From contig JAGWON010000007.1 of NCBI GenBank assembly GCA_028871055.1, positions 1 to 64,000 on the forward strand: a stretch of 64,000 bases of DNA. The letters run 5' to 3'. This DNA is from Alphaproteobacteria bacterium (lineage in GTDB: Bacteria > Pseudomonadota > Alphaproteobacteria > ATCC43930 > CGMCC-115725). Positions within the stretch are counted from its first letter, which is position 1, and every line of letters starts with the position of its first letter. This document shows positions 35,931 through 45,491 of the stretch, piece by piece. Under the pieces are notes generated by a model. It searched no databases, was not told the origin of the DNA, and saw only the letters and a program-made list of their open reading frames with translations. A program made the translations under genes and the position numbers.

Positions 35931-35956
35931 CGCCCCTCGCCAACCGGCGAGGGGCG
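35931..35956 (+). terminator. Intra-operon hairpin between binding-protein and permease genes
   Basis: A perfect 11-bp stem, CGCCCCTCGCC (35931-35941) with its complement (35946-35956), encloses the loop AACC. It lies 40 bases after the binding-protein stop. Such hairpins commonly stabilise or attenuate the message so that the binding protein is made in excess. No T run follows, so full termination is unlikely. Confidence 0.6.
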
Positions 35957-35986
35957 TCGCATGTTGGCTGGTGGCGAATCGCTGTG

Positions 35987-36859
35987 ATGGCTGAGGTCCT
36001 TCAATTCTGCTTTTCCGGACTGACGGTCGGTGCCGTCTATGCACTGGTCGCGCTCGGCTTCACCATCATCTACAACGCCTCCGATGTGGTGAATTTTGCC
36101 CAGGGCGAATTCGTCATGCTGGGCGGCATGGTGACCGTCGCCCTCGCCGCCGCGGGCATGCCGCTGCCGGTCGCCGCCGTCGCCGCCGTCGGTGTCGCGG
36201 CTGTAGTCGGCGTGGCGCTTCACCGCCTGGCGATCGAGCCCGCGCGCGGCGCCTCGCCGGTCGGCCTCATCATCATAACGATCGGCGCCTCGATCTTCAT
36301 CCGCGGCATCGCGCAGGTCGTTTTCGACAAGCAGTTTCACAAGCTGCCCGCTTTTTCTGGTGACACGCCTTTCGCCGTGCTGGGCGCGACAATTTTGCCG
36401 CAGAGCCTGTGGGTGCTCGGCGGGACGGCGGCGATCGTGGTCGGCCTCCATGTATTCTTTGAACGTACCCTCATTGGCAAGGCCGTCGCGGCGACAGCGG
36501 CCAATCGGCTGGCCGCGCGACTCGCCGGCATCAACACCACGTCAATGATGACGCTCTCCTTTGCGCTGGCGGGCGCGATCGGCGCCGTCGCCGGGATTCT
36601 CGTCACGCCGATCACGCTGACGAGCTATAATGTGGGCACGCTCCTCGCGCTGAAGGGCTTCGCCGCCGGCATGTTGGGCGGCATCGGCAACCCGCTGGGC
36701 GCCGTTCTGGGCGGGCTGATGCTCGGCCTGATCGAGGCCTTCGGGGCGGGCTATCTGAGCTCGGCCTACAAGGACGGCATCGCCTTCGTCGTCATCCTCG
36801 TCGTGCTTTTTGCCTTCCCGCGCGGCCTCATCGGCAAGCGCAGCGCCGAGCGGGTTTGA
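35987..36859 (+). CDS. ABC transporter permease (LivH type)
   Basis: This 290-residue hydrophobic permease of the branched-chain amino acid/aromatic acid family has GLTVGAVYALVALGFTIIYNASDVVNFAQGEF at the start, the usual LivH signature, and AAGMLGGIGNPLGAVLGGLMLGLIEAFG near the end, the cytoplasmic loop that contacts the ATPases. About eight membrane segments are visible. The start is ATG 35987, directly after a GTG (35984) that could also serve. It forms the channel with the next permease. Confidence 0.9.
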   Translation: MAEVLQFCFSGLTVGAVYALVALGFTIIYNASDVVNFAQGEFVMLGGMVTVALAAAGMPLPVAAVAAVGVAAVVGVALHRLAIEPARGASPVGLIIITIGASIFIRGIAQVVFDKQFHKLPAFSGDTPFAVLGATILPQSLWVLGGTAAIVVGLHVFFERTLIGKAVAATAANRLAARLAGINTTSMMTLSFALAGAIGAVAGILVTPITLTSYNVGTLLALKGFAAGMLGGIGNPLGAVLGGLMLGLIEAFGAGYLSSAYKDGIAFVVILVVLFAFPRGLIGKRSAERV

Positions 36860-36860
36860 G

Positions 36861-37805
36861 TTGCGCGCGCTGCTGTCGAGCCGGTGGACGACGCTAGGCC
36901 TTCTGTGCCTCGTCATCGCTGCACTGCCGCTCGTCTTTCCGTCGGGCTATTACTACCGCGTCGCCGCCCTGGTCTGGATTTCGGCCATTGCCGCCGTCGG
37001 TCTCAACATCTTCATGGGCTATGCTGGCCAGGTGAGCCTCGGGCATGCCGGCTTTTTTGGCATCGGCGCCTATGCCGTCGCGATCGGACCCGCGCGCTTC
37101 GGCCTGAACTCCTGGCTCTGCATTTTCCTCGGCGTATTCCTTTCGGCGGCGCTGGCCTGGCTCGTCGGCCGGCCGATCCTGCGGCTCAGGGGGCATTATC
37201 TCGCCATCGCCACGCTCGGTCTCGGATTCCTGATTGCGCTCGTGCTCGCGAACGAGGCGCGCTGGACCGGAGGCCCGGATGGAACGGCCGTGCCCAGGCT
37301 CACCATCGCCGGCGCTCGCCTGATGGAGCCGGTGACATGGTATTGGATCTCGGGCGGATTGCTCACGCTCGGTACGGCCCTCGCGCTCAATCTCGAGAAC
37401 AGCGCCGTTGGCCGCGCGCTGCGAGCGCTTCATGACAGCGAGATCGCGGCGGCGCTCGCGGGCATCGACGTCGCCCGACACAAGCTTCGAGCCTTCGTCA
37501 TCGCCGCGGTATATGCGTCGCTTGCAGGTTCGGCGCTGGCACTCTTCGATGGTTTCATCACCCCCGACGCGGCCGGCTTCCTCCGCTCGATCGAGCTGGT
37601 AGCCATGGTGGTGGTGGGCGGCATCGGCTCGACCGCCGGCAGCATCGTCGGCGCTGGATTGCTCGTCACCCTGCCGCAGATCCTCGCCGTCTTCGTCGAA
37701 TACGAACAGATCGCGCTCGGCTTGATCATCATGGTAGTGATGATCTTCCTGCGACGCGGCATCGTGCCGAGCGCGCGACGACTCATCGTGCGCCGCGCTC
37801 CATGA
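36861..37805 (+). CDS. ABC transporter permease (LivM type)
   Basis: This 314-residue permease has VGLNIFMGYAGQVSLGHAGFFGIGAYAVA, GHYLAIATLGLGFLIALVLAN, and VVVGGIGSTAGSIVGAGLLVTLPQIL, all typical of LivM. No ATG is available near the start of the conserved region. TTG 36861, two bases after the LivH stop, is the likely start. It pairs with the LivH-type permease, and its stop overlaps the ATG of the ATPase gene. Confidence 0.87.
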   Translation: MRALLSSRWTTLGLLCLVIAALPLVFPSGYYYRVAALVWISAIAAVGLNIFMGYAGQVSLGHAGFFGIGAYAVAIGPARFGLNSWLCIFLGVFLSAALAWLVGRPILRLRGHYLAIATLGLGFLIALVLANEARWTGGPDGTAVPRLTIAGARLMEPVTWYWISGGLLTLGTALALNLENSAVGRALRALHDSEIAAALAGIDVARHKLRAFVIAAVYASLAGSALALFDGFITPDAAGFLRSIELVAMVVVGGIGSTAGSIVGAGLLVTLPQILAVFVEYEQIALGLIIMVVMIFLRRGIVPSARRLIVRRAP

Positions 37806-38590
37806 CGCTCCTCGTTGCCGAGACTCTCGGCATCCATTTCGGCGGCGTGCAAGCGGTCGACGATGTCAGCTTCGCCGTCGAGACCGGCCGGATCTTCTCG
37901 ATCATCGGACCGAATGGTGCCGGCAAGACGACGCTGTTCAACCTCATCTCCGGAATCTACCGGCCGAATACCGGCAGGATTCTGTTGGCAGGCGAAGACG
38001 TGACCGGCCTACCGCCGCACCGCCTCGCGGCCAAGGGGATCGCGCGAACGTTCCAGAATCTTCAGGTCTTCTACGGAATGACCGTGATCGAGAACGTGAT
38101 GGTCGGCCGTCATCTGCGCGAGGAGCGGCGTCTCGTTCCGGCGATGCTCGGCTTGCCGTCGGTCACGCGCCAGAATCGCGCGACACGGAAAAAGGCGCAC
38201 GAGATTCTTGCGTTCGTCGGCCTCGACGAACGGATCGATGAACCCGCGGGAGCGTTGTCCTATGGCGACCTCCGGCGGCTCGAAATCGGTCGCGCGCTGG
38301 CGCTCGAGCCGAAGCTTCTCCTCCTCGACGAACCCGCGGCCGGATGTAATCCGGTCGAGACCGCAGAGTTGATAGGGCTGGTGAGAAACATCGCCGAGCA
38401 AGGGGTGACAATCGTGCTCGTCGAACACGACATGCGCTTCGTCATGCAGATCTCGGATCGCGTGCTCGTGCTCGACGGCGGTCGGATGCTCGCCGAAGGC
38501 TCGCCCGAGGCTGTGCGCCAAAATCCCGAGGTCGTCGCCGCCTATCTCGGCCGCCATGGCGCGCGTGAGGCTGGCTATGCTCGCGGTTGA
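37802..38590 (+). CDS. ABC transporter ATP-binding protein (LivG type)
   Basis: This 262-residue ATPase has Walker A GPNGAGKTTLFNL, Q-loop FQNLQVF, signature LSYGDLRRLEIGRALALEP, and Walker B LLLLDEPAAGCNPVE. The signature has Y and D in place of the usual GGQ, which is common in LivG proteins. It hydrolyses ATP for import through the two permeases. ATGA overlap with the upstream permease stop. Confidence 0.9.
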   Translation: MTLLVAETLGIHFGGVQAVDDVSFAVETGRIFSIIGPNGAGKTTLFNLISGIYRPNTGRILLAGEDVTGLPPHRLAAKGIARTFQNLQVFYGMTVIENVMVGRHLREERRLVPAMLGLPSVTRQNRATRKKAHEILAFVGLDERIDEPAGALSYGDLRRLEIGRALALEPKLLLLDEPAAGCNPVETAELIGLVRNIAEQGVTIVLVEHDMRFVMQISDRVLVLDGGRMLAEGSPEAVRQNPEVVAAYLGRHGAREAGYARG

Positions 38591-39278
38591 GGGCGTGGTC
38601 ACGGCCTATGGCCGGATTGTCGCGTTGCGCGGCGTGAGCCTCGACGTATCCGAAGGCGAAATCGTCGCGCTCATCGGCGCAAACGGCGCCGGCAAGACAA
38701 CACTGCTTCGCGTAATCTCGGGCATCCAGCCGATCCAGGCCGGCCACATCCACTTTGCCGGCGAATCAATCGACCGTCTGGCGGCACATCGGCGTGTCGC
38801 GAAAGGCATCCTCCATGTTCCCGAGGGCCGGCAGGTGTTCGGTCCGTTGTGTGTCGAAGATCATTTGCGCCTTGGCGCCTATCTCAGAAAGGATGCGGCG
38901 ATCGCCGCGGACATCGAGCGTCTCTATGCTCGCTTCCCGCGCCTCAAAAAGAGCCGACACCGTGCGGCTGGCAATCTCTCGGGCGGGGAGCAGCAGATGC
39001 TGGCGATCGGCCGCGCGCTCATGGGGCGGCCCCGGTTACTACTGCTCGACGAACCGAGCATGGGCCTCGCGCCCATGCTGGTCGATGAGATTTTCGACGT
39101 CATCATCGATCTCAAGGCGACGGGCATCACAGTCTTACTGGTCGAGCAAAACGCCGTCGCTGCGCTTGCGATCGCCGACCGCGGCTATGTGATCGAGACC
39201 GGAGCCATTGTGCATAGTGGCACCGGACGTGTCCTGCTTGAAGATCCCAAGGTTCGGGCGTCATATCTAGGTCTCTGA
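38577..39278 (+). CDS. ABC transporter ATP-binding protein (LivF type)
   Basis: This 233-residue ATPase has Walker A GANGAGKTTLLRVISG, VPEGRQVFGPLCVEDHLRLGAY, signature LSGGEQQMLAIGRALMGRP, and Walker B LLLLDEPSMGLAPMLVDE. It is the second ATPase of the importer. ATG 38577 is preceded by GAGG at good spacing and overlaps the end of the LivG gene by 14 bases; ATG 38556 is an alternative. Confidence 0.9.
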   Translation: MLAVEGVVTAYGRIVALRGVSLDVSEGEIVALIGANGAGKTTLLRVISGIQPIQAGHIHFAGESIDRLAAHRRVAKGILHVPEGRQVFGPLCVEDHLRLGAYLRKDAAIAADIERLYARFPRLKKSRHRAAGNLSGGEQQMLAIGRALMGRPRLLLLDEPSMGLAPMLVDEIFDVIIDLKATGITVLLVEQNAVAALAIADRGYVIETGAIVHSGTGRVLLEDPKVRASYLGL

Positions 39279-39293
39279 AGAGGAAGGTTTCAT

Positions 39294-40028
39294 ATGGCCA
39301 CAACCGCCGCCGCAGCCGAGATTGACGCCGTTTTTCGACAGCCGGCCCATTTCATCGACAGTGACCATCCAAGCGTGACCGCCTTCGCGGCACGTGTCGC
39401 CGGAGCGGAAAGCGGTGCGGTCGCCGCTGCGGTCAAGCTTTATTACGCGGTGCGCGACGAGATCCGTTATGATCCCTATATGCGCTATGACGATCTCGAT
39501 ACCTATCGCGCGAGCGCAGTACTCGCGCGCGGGCGCGGCTACTGCGTTGGCAAAGCCGCTCTATTCGCAGCGGCGGCCAGAGCGCGTGGCATCCCGGCGC
39601 GCGTCGCCTTCGCCGATGTTCGCAATCACCTCGCGACGCCGCGTCTGCTGGCGCTCATCGGCACCGACACCTTCATCTATCACGGCTTCACCGAACTTTG
39701 GCTCGAGAGGCGCTGGGTGAAAGCGACTCCGACCTTCAACCTCTCGCTTTGTGAGAAGTTTAGGCTTCGGGCGCTCGACTTCGATGGCCGCGCCGACGCC
39801 TTACTTCATCCCTTCGATCACAGCGGACGGACTCACATGGAGTACCTGCGGCAGCGCGGCAGCTACGCCGATGTACCGGTGGAAATCATCATGCCGACAA
39901 TGCGCGACGCCTATCCGCGCCTCACCAGCCTCGCCGAGGGAGACCGCGGTGACTTCGCGAAAGAGGCGGACGAACAGGCGCGCGGCGGCGAAGCGGCTTC
40001 GAGTCGACCGGCGTCGTTGCCGCGGTAA
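39294..40028 (+). CDS. Transglutaminase-like (papain-fold) domain protein
   Basis: This 244-residue protein has a transglutaminase-like core: VLARGRGYCVGKAALFAAAARARGIPARVAF contains the candidate nucleophile Cys, and YHGFTELWLERRWVKATPTF contains the candidate His. The Asp expected in the VDPT-type motif is replaced (KATPT), so the third member of the triad is not evident. It sits 15 bases after the ABC importer as its probable last gene. The function is unknown; processing or maturation of a transporter or CoA-pathway component is only a guess. Confidence 0.7.
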   Translation: MATTAAAAEIDAVFRQPAHFIDSDHPSVTAFAARVAGAESGAVAAAVKLYYAVRDEIRYDPYMRYDDLDTYRASAVLARGRGYCVGKAALFAAAARARGIPARVAFADVRNHLATPRLLALIGTDTFIYHGFTELWLERRWVKATPTFNLSLCEKFRLRALDFDGRADALLHPFDHSGRTHMEYLRQRGSYADVPVEIIMPTMRDAYPRLTSLAEGDRGDFAKEADEQARGGEAASSRPASLPR

Positions 40029-40095
40029 GCACTGATCCACGGGCGAACGCCGGCAGCACGGCGGTCACGGCATCGCGCTGTGGATCGAGCCACCC

Positions 40096-40128
40096 AAACA
40101 GGCATATCTAGTACCTAATTACCTGTTT
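40096..40128. promoter_or_regulatory. Inverted repeat in the badL-like promoter region
   Basis: AAACAGG (40096-40102) and CCTGTTT (40122-40128) form a perfect 7-bp inverted repeat separated by 19 AT-rich bases in the 290-base gap before the GNAT gene. This spacing could fit an operator for the Rrf2-family regulator encoded two genes downstream. No other gene is evident in 40029-40319. Confidence 0.35.
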
Positions 40129-40319
40129 ACATCCGTCATGAACTGCGCCATTTTGTCATGCAGCGCAGATCGCTGGATCGGCGACAGCAACCCAGATTTC
40201 CTGCGGGATATGCCAGGGAATCTGCGCGGTTGGGGCGTGGGGCATGTAACGGATTGTTCGGCCGGCCTTCGCCTGCGACGGGCGTTTCGGCGCATCATAT
40301 TCGCCGAACGAGGAAGGTG

Positions 40320-40790
40320 ATGAAGGCAGCGTTAGCGGTTGAAACCGATGTGGCGTTGGAAATCCGGCCTGCCGTCGCGGCGGACGTGCCATTGGTGATC
40401 GCGCTCGATGAGGAGGTCACCGGCCTCGCCAAACCCGACTATTGGCAGGATACGTTCGAGCGCTTCGGCGCGCGCCAGCGGGGCGAGCGCTTCTTCCTCG
40501 TGGCCGAGCGCCAGGGCCGCGTCGAAGGCTTCGTGATCGGCGAAATCCGCGCCTGGGAGTTTGGTTCACCGCCCTGCGGCTGGATTTTTGCCATCCAGGT
40601 CCGGCCGAAGAGCCGACTCAAAGGTGTCGCAACGCAGCTTTTCGATGCAATCTGCGACTGTTTTCGCAAGGTCGGTGTTGTCAACATTCGCACGATGGCA
40701 GCGCGCGACGATATCACGATCCTGTCTTTTTTCCGCAGCCAGGGAATGATGGCAGGCCCCTTCTTCGAGCTCGAGGCCACGCTAGAATGA
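40320..40790 (+). CDS. GNAT-family N-acetyltransferase, BadL-like
   Basis: This 156-residue single-domain GNAT protein has LEIRPAVAADVPLVIALDEEV, IFAIQVRPKSRLKGVATQLFDAI (the acetyl-CoA-binding loop) and FFRSQGMMAGPFFELEATLE. In Rhodopseudomonas palustris badL (acetyltransferase) is adjacent to badM (Rrf2 regulator) and both affect benzoyl-CoA reductase gene expression. The same pair order is seen here. ATG 40320 follows GAGGAAGG. The target is unknown. Confidence 0.78.
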   Translation: MKAALAVETDVALEIRPAVAADVPLVIALDEEVTGLAKPDYWQDTFERFGARQRGERFFLVAERQGRVEGFVIGEIRAWEFGSPPCGWIFAIQVRPKSRLKGVATQLFDAICDCFRKVGVVNIRTMAARDDITILSFFRSQGMMAGPFFELEATLE

Positions 40791-40827
40791 GCGCACTGCC
40801 GGTGCCAAGGCTCGACCGCCAACGTCC

Positions 40828-41304
40828 ATGAAGCTGCAGAAGGCCACCTGCTTCGCCCTCTTCGCCGTGCTCGAGCTTGCGGCCGATCCGGCACGTCAGC
40901 TCGCCGCAGCCGAGATCGCCGACAAATACGGCATCTCGCAGCACCATCTGGCGAAGGTGCTTCGGTATTTAGGCCGCACCGGAATTGTCGAGTCGGCGCG
41001 AGGCATCGGCGGCGGGTACCGCTTTACCGGTAATTCGAAGCGGCTGACGCTGATGGATGTGATCGAGCTGTTCGAACCGATTGAGCCGACTCACAGGCGC
41101 GGCGAGGAACTTCGTCCAACCACCGACGTCGGCCGCGCGTTGCGTGTCGTCCTCAATGAGGTTGACGAGCAGGCCCTCGCGACCTTCCGTTCGATCACCA
41201 TTTCGACCATGCTCAAAATTGTATCCCTTCGGCCGTGGGCGGCGAATATCCGCGAGCGGCAGTCGTCAGCCGAATCACGCCGGTCAGAAGCGCGTCACCG
41301 CTAA
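40828..41304 (+). CDS. Rrf2-family transcriptional regulator, BadM-like
   Basis: This 158-residue regulator has an N-terminal winged helix (KATCFALFAVLELAADPARQL, ISQHHLAKVLRYLGRTGIVES and RGIGGGYRF, the Rrf2 signature). Apart from Cys8 it has no cysteine, so the three Fe-S ligands of IscR/NsrR are absent. BadM of R. palustris is an Rrf2-family repressor of the benzoyl-CoA reductase genes (established). With the adjacent GNAT gene and the nearby bcr operon this is the best candidate regulator of had-bcr here. Confidence 0.82.
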   Translation: MKLQKATCFALFAVLELAADPARQLAAAEIADKYGISQHHLAKVLRYLGRTGIVESARGIGGGYRFTGNSKRLTLMDVIELFEPIEPTHRRGEELRPTTDVGRALRVVLNEVDEQALATFRSITISTMLKIVSLRPWAANIRERQSSAESRRSEARHR

Positions 41305-41415
41305 GTTTTCCGGCCATTGCCGCCGAGAGAAAGTGTCAGCTCCGGCCGTATGTCATTGCTCGCGTTTCTCGACGCGGCTATCGCGAGCGACGGCTGCTGC
41401 GGATCGTCTATGGCC

Positions 41416-41445
41416 TTGACACCGTTTTATCAAATACTGCAAAAT
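41416..41445 (+). promoter_or_regulatory. AT-rich sigma-70-type promoter before the IclR gene
   Basis: TTGACA (41416-41421) followed after 18 bases by CAAAAT (41440-41445) lies in an unusually AT-rich stretch (about 41422-41480) for this GC-rich window. The GTG start of the IclR gene with GGAGGG follows at 41505. Confidence 0.5.
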
Positions 41446-41504
41446 ATGTCAAAATAATATACATGGAGTTATCCTATATCAGTAAAAACGGAGGGTCGTC
41501 TAAA

Positions 41505-42386
41505 GTGGGTAAGTCTGCGAAAGGTCGGTCATCGCGAAAATTTCGAGTGGCGGGAAAACCCCGCCAAACCGCTGCTCAGCCTGCGGTGGATGGCAGTGGC
41601 GATCGCATGTTGGCGGTTCTCGAATTCTTCACGATCGATAAGCCGGAATGGACAGTTGAAGAAGCGGCGGCAAGACTCGGCGTGTCGACGGCGACGGCTT
41701 ATCGCTATTTCAAACGCCTCACCAAGGTCGGGCTTCTCAGCCCTTTGGCCGGTGCGCATTACTCGCTCGGACCCGCCATCATCCAGATGGATCGCCAGAT
41801 TCAGATTTGCGATCCAATGTTGCGCGCAGCGCGCCCAGTGATGATCGATCTTATCCAGTACGCGCCGGAAGGTTCGACGATGTTGTTGAGCCGACCGTTC
41901 CACGATTGCGTTATGTGCGTGCACCAAGTCCTGGGACACGGACCGCAGCAGCCGGTGAGTTACGAACGTGGGCGGCTCATGCCGTTGTTCCGCGGCGCCA
42001 CTTCGACGATCATTCTGGCGCATTTGTCGCCGCGGCATCTCAAATCCTTGTTCAAACGTCATTCGGCTGAAATCGCGAATGCCGGCCTCGGCAAGACTTG
42101 GGATCAGTTCCGCAGCACCTTGGCCGGATTCCGCCGCGCCGGCGGATGCATCACACGAGGTGACATCGATTCCGGCCGCGTCGGCATTGCGGCACCCATC
42201 TTGGATTCCAACGGCGCCATTCTCGGCAGCCTCAGTTTCGTTCTGTTGCAGGCGAAGGCCGACGAGGCAATTACCGGTCGACTTTTTTCGCTTACTTGTG
42301 CGGGCGCACGGGAAATCGAACGCGCCATGGCCGATGAGACCGTCGTGCGACCGGCACGCATGAAAATGGCGCTACGGGCAGTCTGA
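41505..42386 (+). CDS. IclR-family transcriptional regulator
   Basis: This 293-residue regulator has an N-terminal winged helix-turn-helix ([29 protein letters not shown]) and a GAF-like IclR effector domain ([58 protein letters not shown]). The start is GTG 41505 after GGAGGG at nine bases. The ATG at 41463 has no ribosome-binding site and lies in the promoter. It is immediately upstream of, and likely controls, the transhydroxylase-like operon, as IclR proteins often regulate aromatic catabolic genes. Confidence 0.85.
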   Translation: MGKSAKGRSSRKFRVAGKPRQTAAQPAVDGSGDRMLAVLEFFTIDKPEWTVEEAAARLGVSTATAYRYFKRLTKVGLLSPLAGAHYSLGPAIIQMDRQIQICDPMLRAARPVMIDLIQYAPEGSTMLLSRPFHDCVMCVHQVLGHGPQQPVSYERGRLMPLFRGATSTIILAHLSPRHLKSLFKRHSAEIANAGLGKTWDQFRSTLAGFRRAGGCITRGDIDSGRVGIAAPILDSNGAILGSLSFVLLQAKADEAITGRLFSLTCAGAREIERAMADETVVRPARMKMALRAV

Positions 42387-42433
42387 AAGAACGTCCCAGA
42401 ACGGGACAGCCGAAACGCGACAGGAGGATCGTC

Positions 42434-45400
42434 ATGAAGATCGCAACGCGCAAATTCTCGATCATCCTGTTCGGCTTGTCGCTGCTCCTCAAGTGGAAGG
42501 CCATCCGCCACCCGGTCTTTCGCGCGCGTCTCAAGGAGCGCAATTTCGTAGCGCAAATTCTCGCACGCGATGAAGAGATTGGGCGTTGGTTCGCATTCCG
42601 CGACGGTAAGCTCGTAACGGGTGTCGGCTACCACGCGAATCCCGATATCAAGCTGCTGTTCAAGAACGCCGCGATCGGCGCCAAGCTTTTGACACCGCCG
42701 ATCAACTGGCTCAATCAGATCAACGCGCAGAAGGACTTCACGCTCGGCGTCGACGGACCCGAGGATCTGACCAACTGGTTCGCGCAGACGGTGATGATGG
42801 CGCAAACCGTCGGCTGGAAATTCGGCACGAAAATGCCGGACGGCATCACGCGATATTGCAACATGACGAATGGCGGACCGGTTTTTATCGACGTCAAGGA
42901 CGGCAAGATCGTCCGAATGACGCCGATCGAATTCGACGCTAAAGACCCGCAGCCCTGGACCATCAAGGCGCGCGGAATGAGCTTTACGCCGCCGCGCAAG
43001 ACGACGTTGGCGCCGCACGGGCAGAACGCCAAATCGATCATCTATTCGCCCGATCGCCTGCTTCATCCCATGAAACGGGTCGACTTCGACTCGAACGGCG
43101 ACCGCAATCCGCAGAATCGCGGCAAGTCGGGTTACGTCCGGATTTCGTGGGACGAGGCGCTCGATCTCGTTGCCGACGAGATCAAGCGCTGCAAACGCGA
43201 TCACGGTCCGGGCGCGATCGCAACCTCGCACGGCTCACATCACACCTGGGGCAATATCGGTTACTACCTTTCAGCGCTCTACCGCTTCGCCAATGCGATC
43301 GGCATGACCCGCGTCCATCACAATCCCGACTCGTGGGAAGGCTGGTACTGGGGCGCGGTCCATCATTGGGGCTACACGCTGCGCGTCGGCCAAAGCGAGA
43401 CCTACGGCACGGTCGAGGACTGTCTCCAAAACTGCGACATGATCGTGTTCTGGGCCGCGGATCCGGAGAGCACCAGCGGCTCCTACGGCGCACAGGAAGG
43501 CACGGTGCGCCGGCAGTGGCTCAAGAATCCGAAGCTCGGCATCAAGGTCGTCCACGTCGATCCCTACTACAACGCCTCGGCCCAGTTCCTGCCCGGCAAG
43601 TGGTTCGCGCCGCGGCCGACGACCTCGGTCGCGATGGCCATGGCCATCGCCTATGTCTGGATTAAGGAAGGCCTCTACGACAAAGGCTACGTCGCCATCC
43701 ATACGGTCGGCTTCGACACGTGGAAGGCGTATCTGCTGGGCGACGAAGACGGCATCCCCAAGACGCCGGAATGGCAGGAAGCCGAAACCGGCGTTCCCGC
43801 CAAGGATGTTCGCGCGCTCGCTCGCGAGTGGGGCAAGAAGCGCGTCTATCTCGCGCCCGGCGGCTGGGGCAACGGCCACGGCGGCGCCTGCCGCAACCAG
43901 ACGGGCATCCAATGGGCCCGCGTCATGGTGTGCCTCGCTTCGATGCAAGGATTGGGCAAGCCCGGGATCAACCTGGGTCATCTGCAATGGGGCAGTCCGC
44001 TCGACTTCAATTTCTATTTCCCTGGTTACGCCGACGGCGGCATGTCGGGCGATCTCGAGAACACGTCGATGCCGGTCGAGCTCTATCAGCGCATGCCGCA
44101 GCTGCCAACCATGAACTCGAGTTTCCAGCGCATTCCGCGCATCTGGATGCCCGAGGCAATCGCCGACGGGAAGGCAGAAGGCTGGCCGTGGGTCGGTAAG
44201 TCGATCGAGCACCAGTTCGCCAAATTCAGCTACCCGGCACCGGGCCATTCGCCGGTCAAGATGCTCTACAAGTACGGCGGCTCAATGCTGTCGACGATGA
44301 ACAACACCAACCGCCACGTGCGCATGTACCAGTCGCCGAATCTCGAATTCGTCGTCAACCAGTCGATCTGGTTCGAGGGTGAGGCGAAATTCGCCGATCT
44401 GATTTTGCCAGCCTGCACCAATTTCGAGCGTGTCGACATCTGCGAGTGGGCCGGTCTCGGCGGCTATGGCCACCATGGCCAGCAGCAGCTCAATCACCGC
44501 GTCATCGTCTTCCAGGCGCCGGCGATCGCGCCGCTCGGTGAGTCCAAATCCGATTACTGGATTTTCAACGAGATCTGCAAGCGTCTCGGTCTCGCCAACT
44601 ATTTCTCCGAGGGCGTCAACGAGATCGACTGGGTCAAGCGGCATTTCGATGCATCGGACCTGCCGCAGGTGATTTCCTGGAAGAGGTTCATGAAACGCGG
44701 CTATTACGTCGTGCCGGCGGAAAAGGAGCATCTGCGTGCGCCGGTATCATTCCGCTGGTTCTGGGAAAATCGCAAAAAGGACGTTCCCGAGGCGCAACCG
44801 CTGCCGTCCGATTATCATGGCGAGTACCTCAAGGGGCTGCAGACCCAATCGGGCAAGCTCGAGTTCGAATGCAACAGCTTGAAGCGCTTCAAGGATCCGG
44901 AGCGGCCGCCGATCGTCAAATACGAGCCGTCGTGGGAGGGGCCGCATTCGGGCGCGCTCTACCGCAAATACCCGCTACAGCTCCTGACGCCGCACTCGAA
45001 GTACAGCTACCACACCCAGGGCGACGGCAAGGACAGCTTCCTGCTCAATATCGAGGATCACCGCGTCAATGTCGGTGGCTGGTACTATCTAGTGCTGCGG
45101 CTCAACGAGGAGGACGCGAAGGAGCGCGGCATCAGGAAGCACGATCTGGTCAAAATCTACAACGACCGCGGTGCGGTTATTTGTGCCGCCTTGCCGACCC
45201 AACGCCTGCCGCGCGGCGTCTGTCACGGCTACGAATCGTCGGCGATCTACGATCCGATGGGCGAGCCCGGCAAATCGGTGGACCGCGGCGGTTGCCTCAA
45301 CCTGCTGACGCCGCATCGCACGCAGACTCGCAACACGCATTCGCTCGCCGGCTCGCAAGCGCTCGTCCAAATCGAACCGTGGGATGGCAAGACCGAGCAC

Positions 45401-45472
45401 ATTTCGGAGGTTTTCGCGGAGACAAAGCTGCCGTCCGAATTGCGCATCGGTGACGTCGTGCCCGCGCAGTAG
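42434..45472 (+). CDS. Large Mo subunit of a pyrogallol-phloroglucinol transhydroxylase-like enzyme, with N-terminal extension
   Basis: This protein has 1012 residues. From about residue 140 on it closely follows the pyrogallol transhydroxylase large chain as I remember it: [64 protein letters not shown] (Asp-Ser, the Mo-ligand Ser in the model enzyme), [10 protein letters not shown] and [15 protein letters not shown]. As in that enzyme, no N-terminal Cys cluster motif is present. The family transfers hydroxyl groups between phenols (pyrogallol to phloroglucinol) or hydroxylates resorcinol-type rings. The first ~135 residues are extra: a hydrophobic segment [10 protein letters not shown], then a domain including [22 protein letters not shown] and [17 protein letters not shown], which recalls an SCP2-like lipid-binding fold (inference). 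The start has AGGAGG. The actual substrate is undetermined. Confidence 0.85.
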   Translation: MKIATRKFSIILFGLSLLLKWKAIRHPVFRARLKERNFVAQILARDEEIGRWFAFRDGKLVTGVGYHANPDIKLLFKNAAIGAKLLTPPINWLNQINAQKDFTLGVDGPEDLTNWFAQTVMMAQTVGWKFGTKMPDGITRYCNMTNGGPVFIDVKDGKIVRMTPIEFDAKDPQPWTIKARGMSFTPPRKTTLAPHGQNAKSIIYSPDRLLHPMKRVDFDSNGDRNPQNRGKSGYVRISWDEALDLVADEIKRCKRDHGPGAIATSHGSHHTWGNIGYYLSALYRFANAIGMTRVHHNPDSWEGWYWGAVHHWGYTLRVGQSETYGTVEDCLQNCDMIVFWAADPESTSGSYGAQEGTVRRQWLKNPKLGIKVVHVDPYYNASAQFLPGKWFAPRPTTSVAMAMAIAYVWIKEGLYDKGYVAIHTVGFDTWKAYLLGDEDGIPKTPEWQEAETGVPAKDVRALAREWGKKRVYLAPGGWGNGHGGACRNQTGIQWARVMVCLASMQGLGKPGINLGHLQWGSPLDFNFYFPGYADGGMSGDLENTSMPVELYQRMPQLPTMNSSFQRIPRIWMPEAIADGKAEGWPWVGKSIEHQFAKFSYPAPGHSPVKMLYKYGGSMLSTMNNTNRHVRMYQSPNLEFVVNQSIWFEGEAKFADLILPACTNFERVDICEWAGLGGYGHHGQQQLNHRVIVFQAPAIAPLGESKSDYWIFNEICKRLGLANYFSEGVNEIDWVKRHFDASDLPQVISWKRFMKRGYYVVPAEKEHLRAPVSFRWFWENRKKDVPEAQPLPSDYHGEYLKGLQTQSGKLEFECNSLKRFKDPERPPIVKYEPSWEGPHSGALYRKYPLQLLTPHSKYSYHTQGDGKDSFLLNIEDHRVNVGGWYYLVLRLNEEDAKERGIRKHDLVKIYNDRGAVICAALPTQRLPRGVCHGYESSAIYDPMGEPGKSVDRGGCLNLLTPHRTQTRNTHSLAGSQALVQIEPWDGKTEHISEVFAETKLPSELRIGDVVPAQ

Positions 45473-45491
45473 AGCCGGCCGGAGGAAGCAT

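Noticed and set aside
34649-36451. Minus-strand open frame of 600 codons
   Set aside because: Antisense to the binding-protein and permease genes, which have a signal peptide and family motifs.
42393-42407. Small hairpin GTCCC-AGAAC-GGGAC between the IclR gene and the Mo subunit gene
   Set aside because: A 5-bp stem without a T run is expected by chance in this sequence; not called as a terminator.
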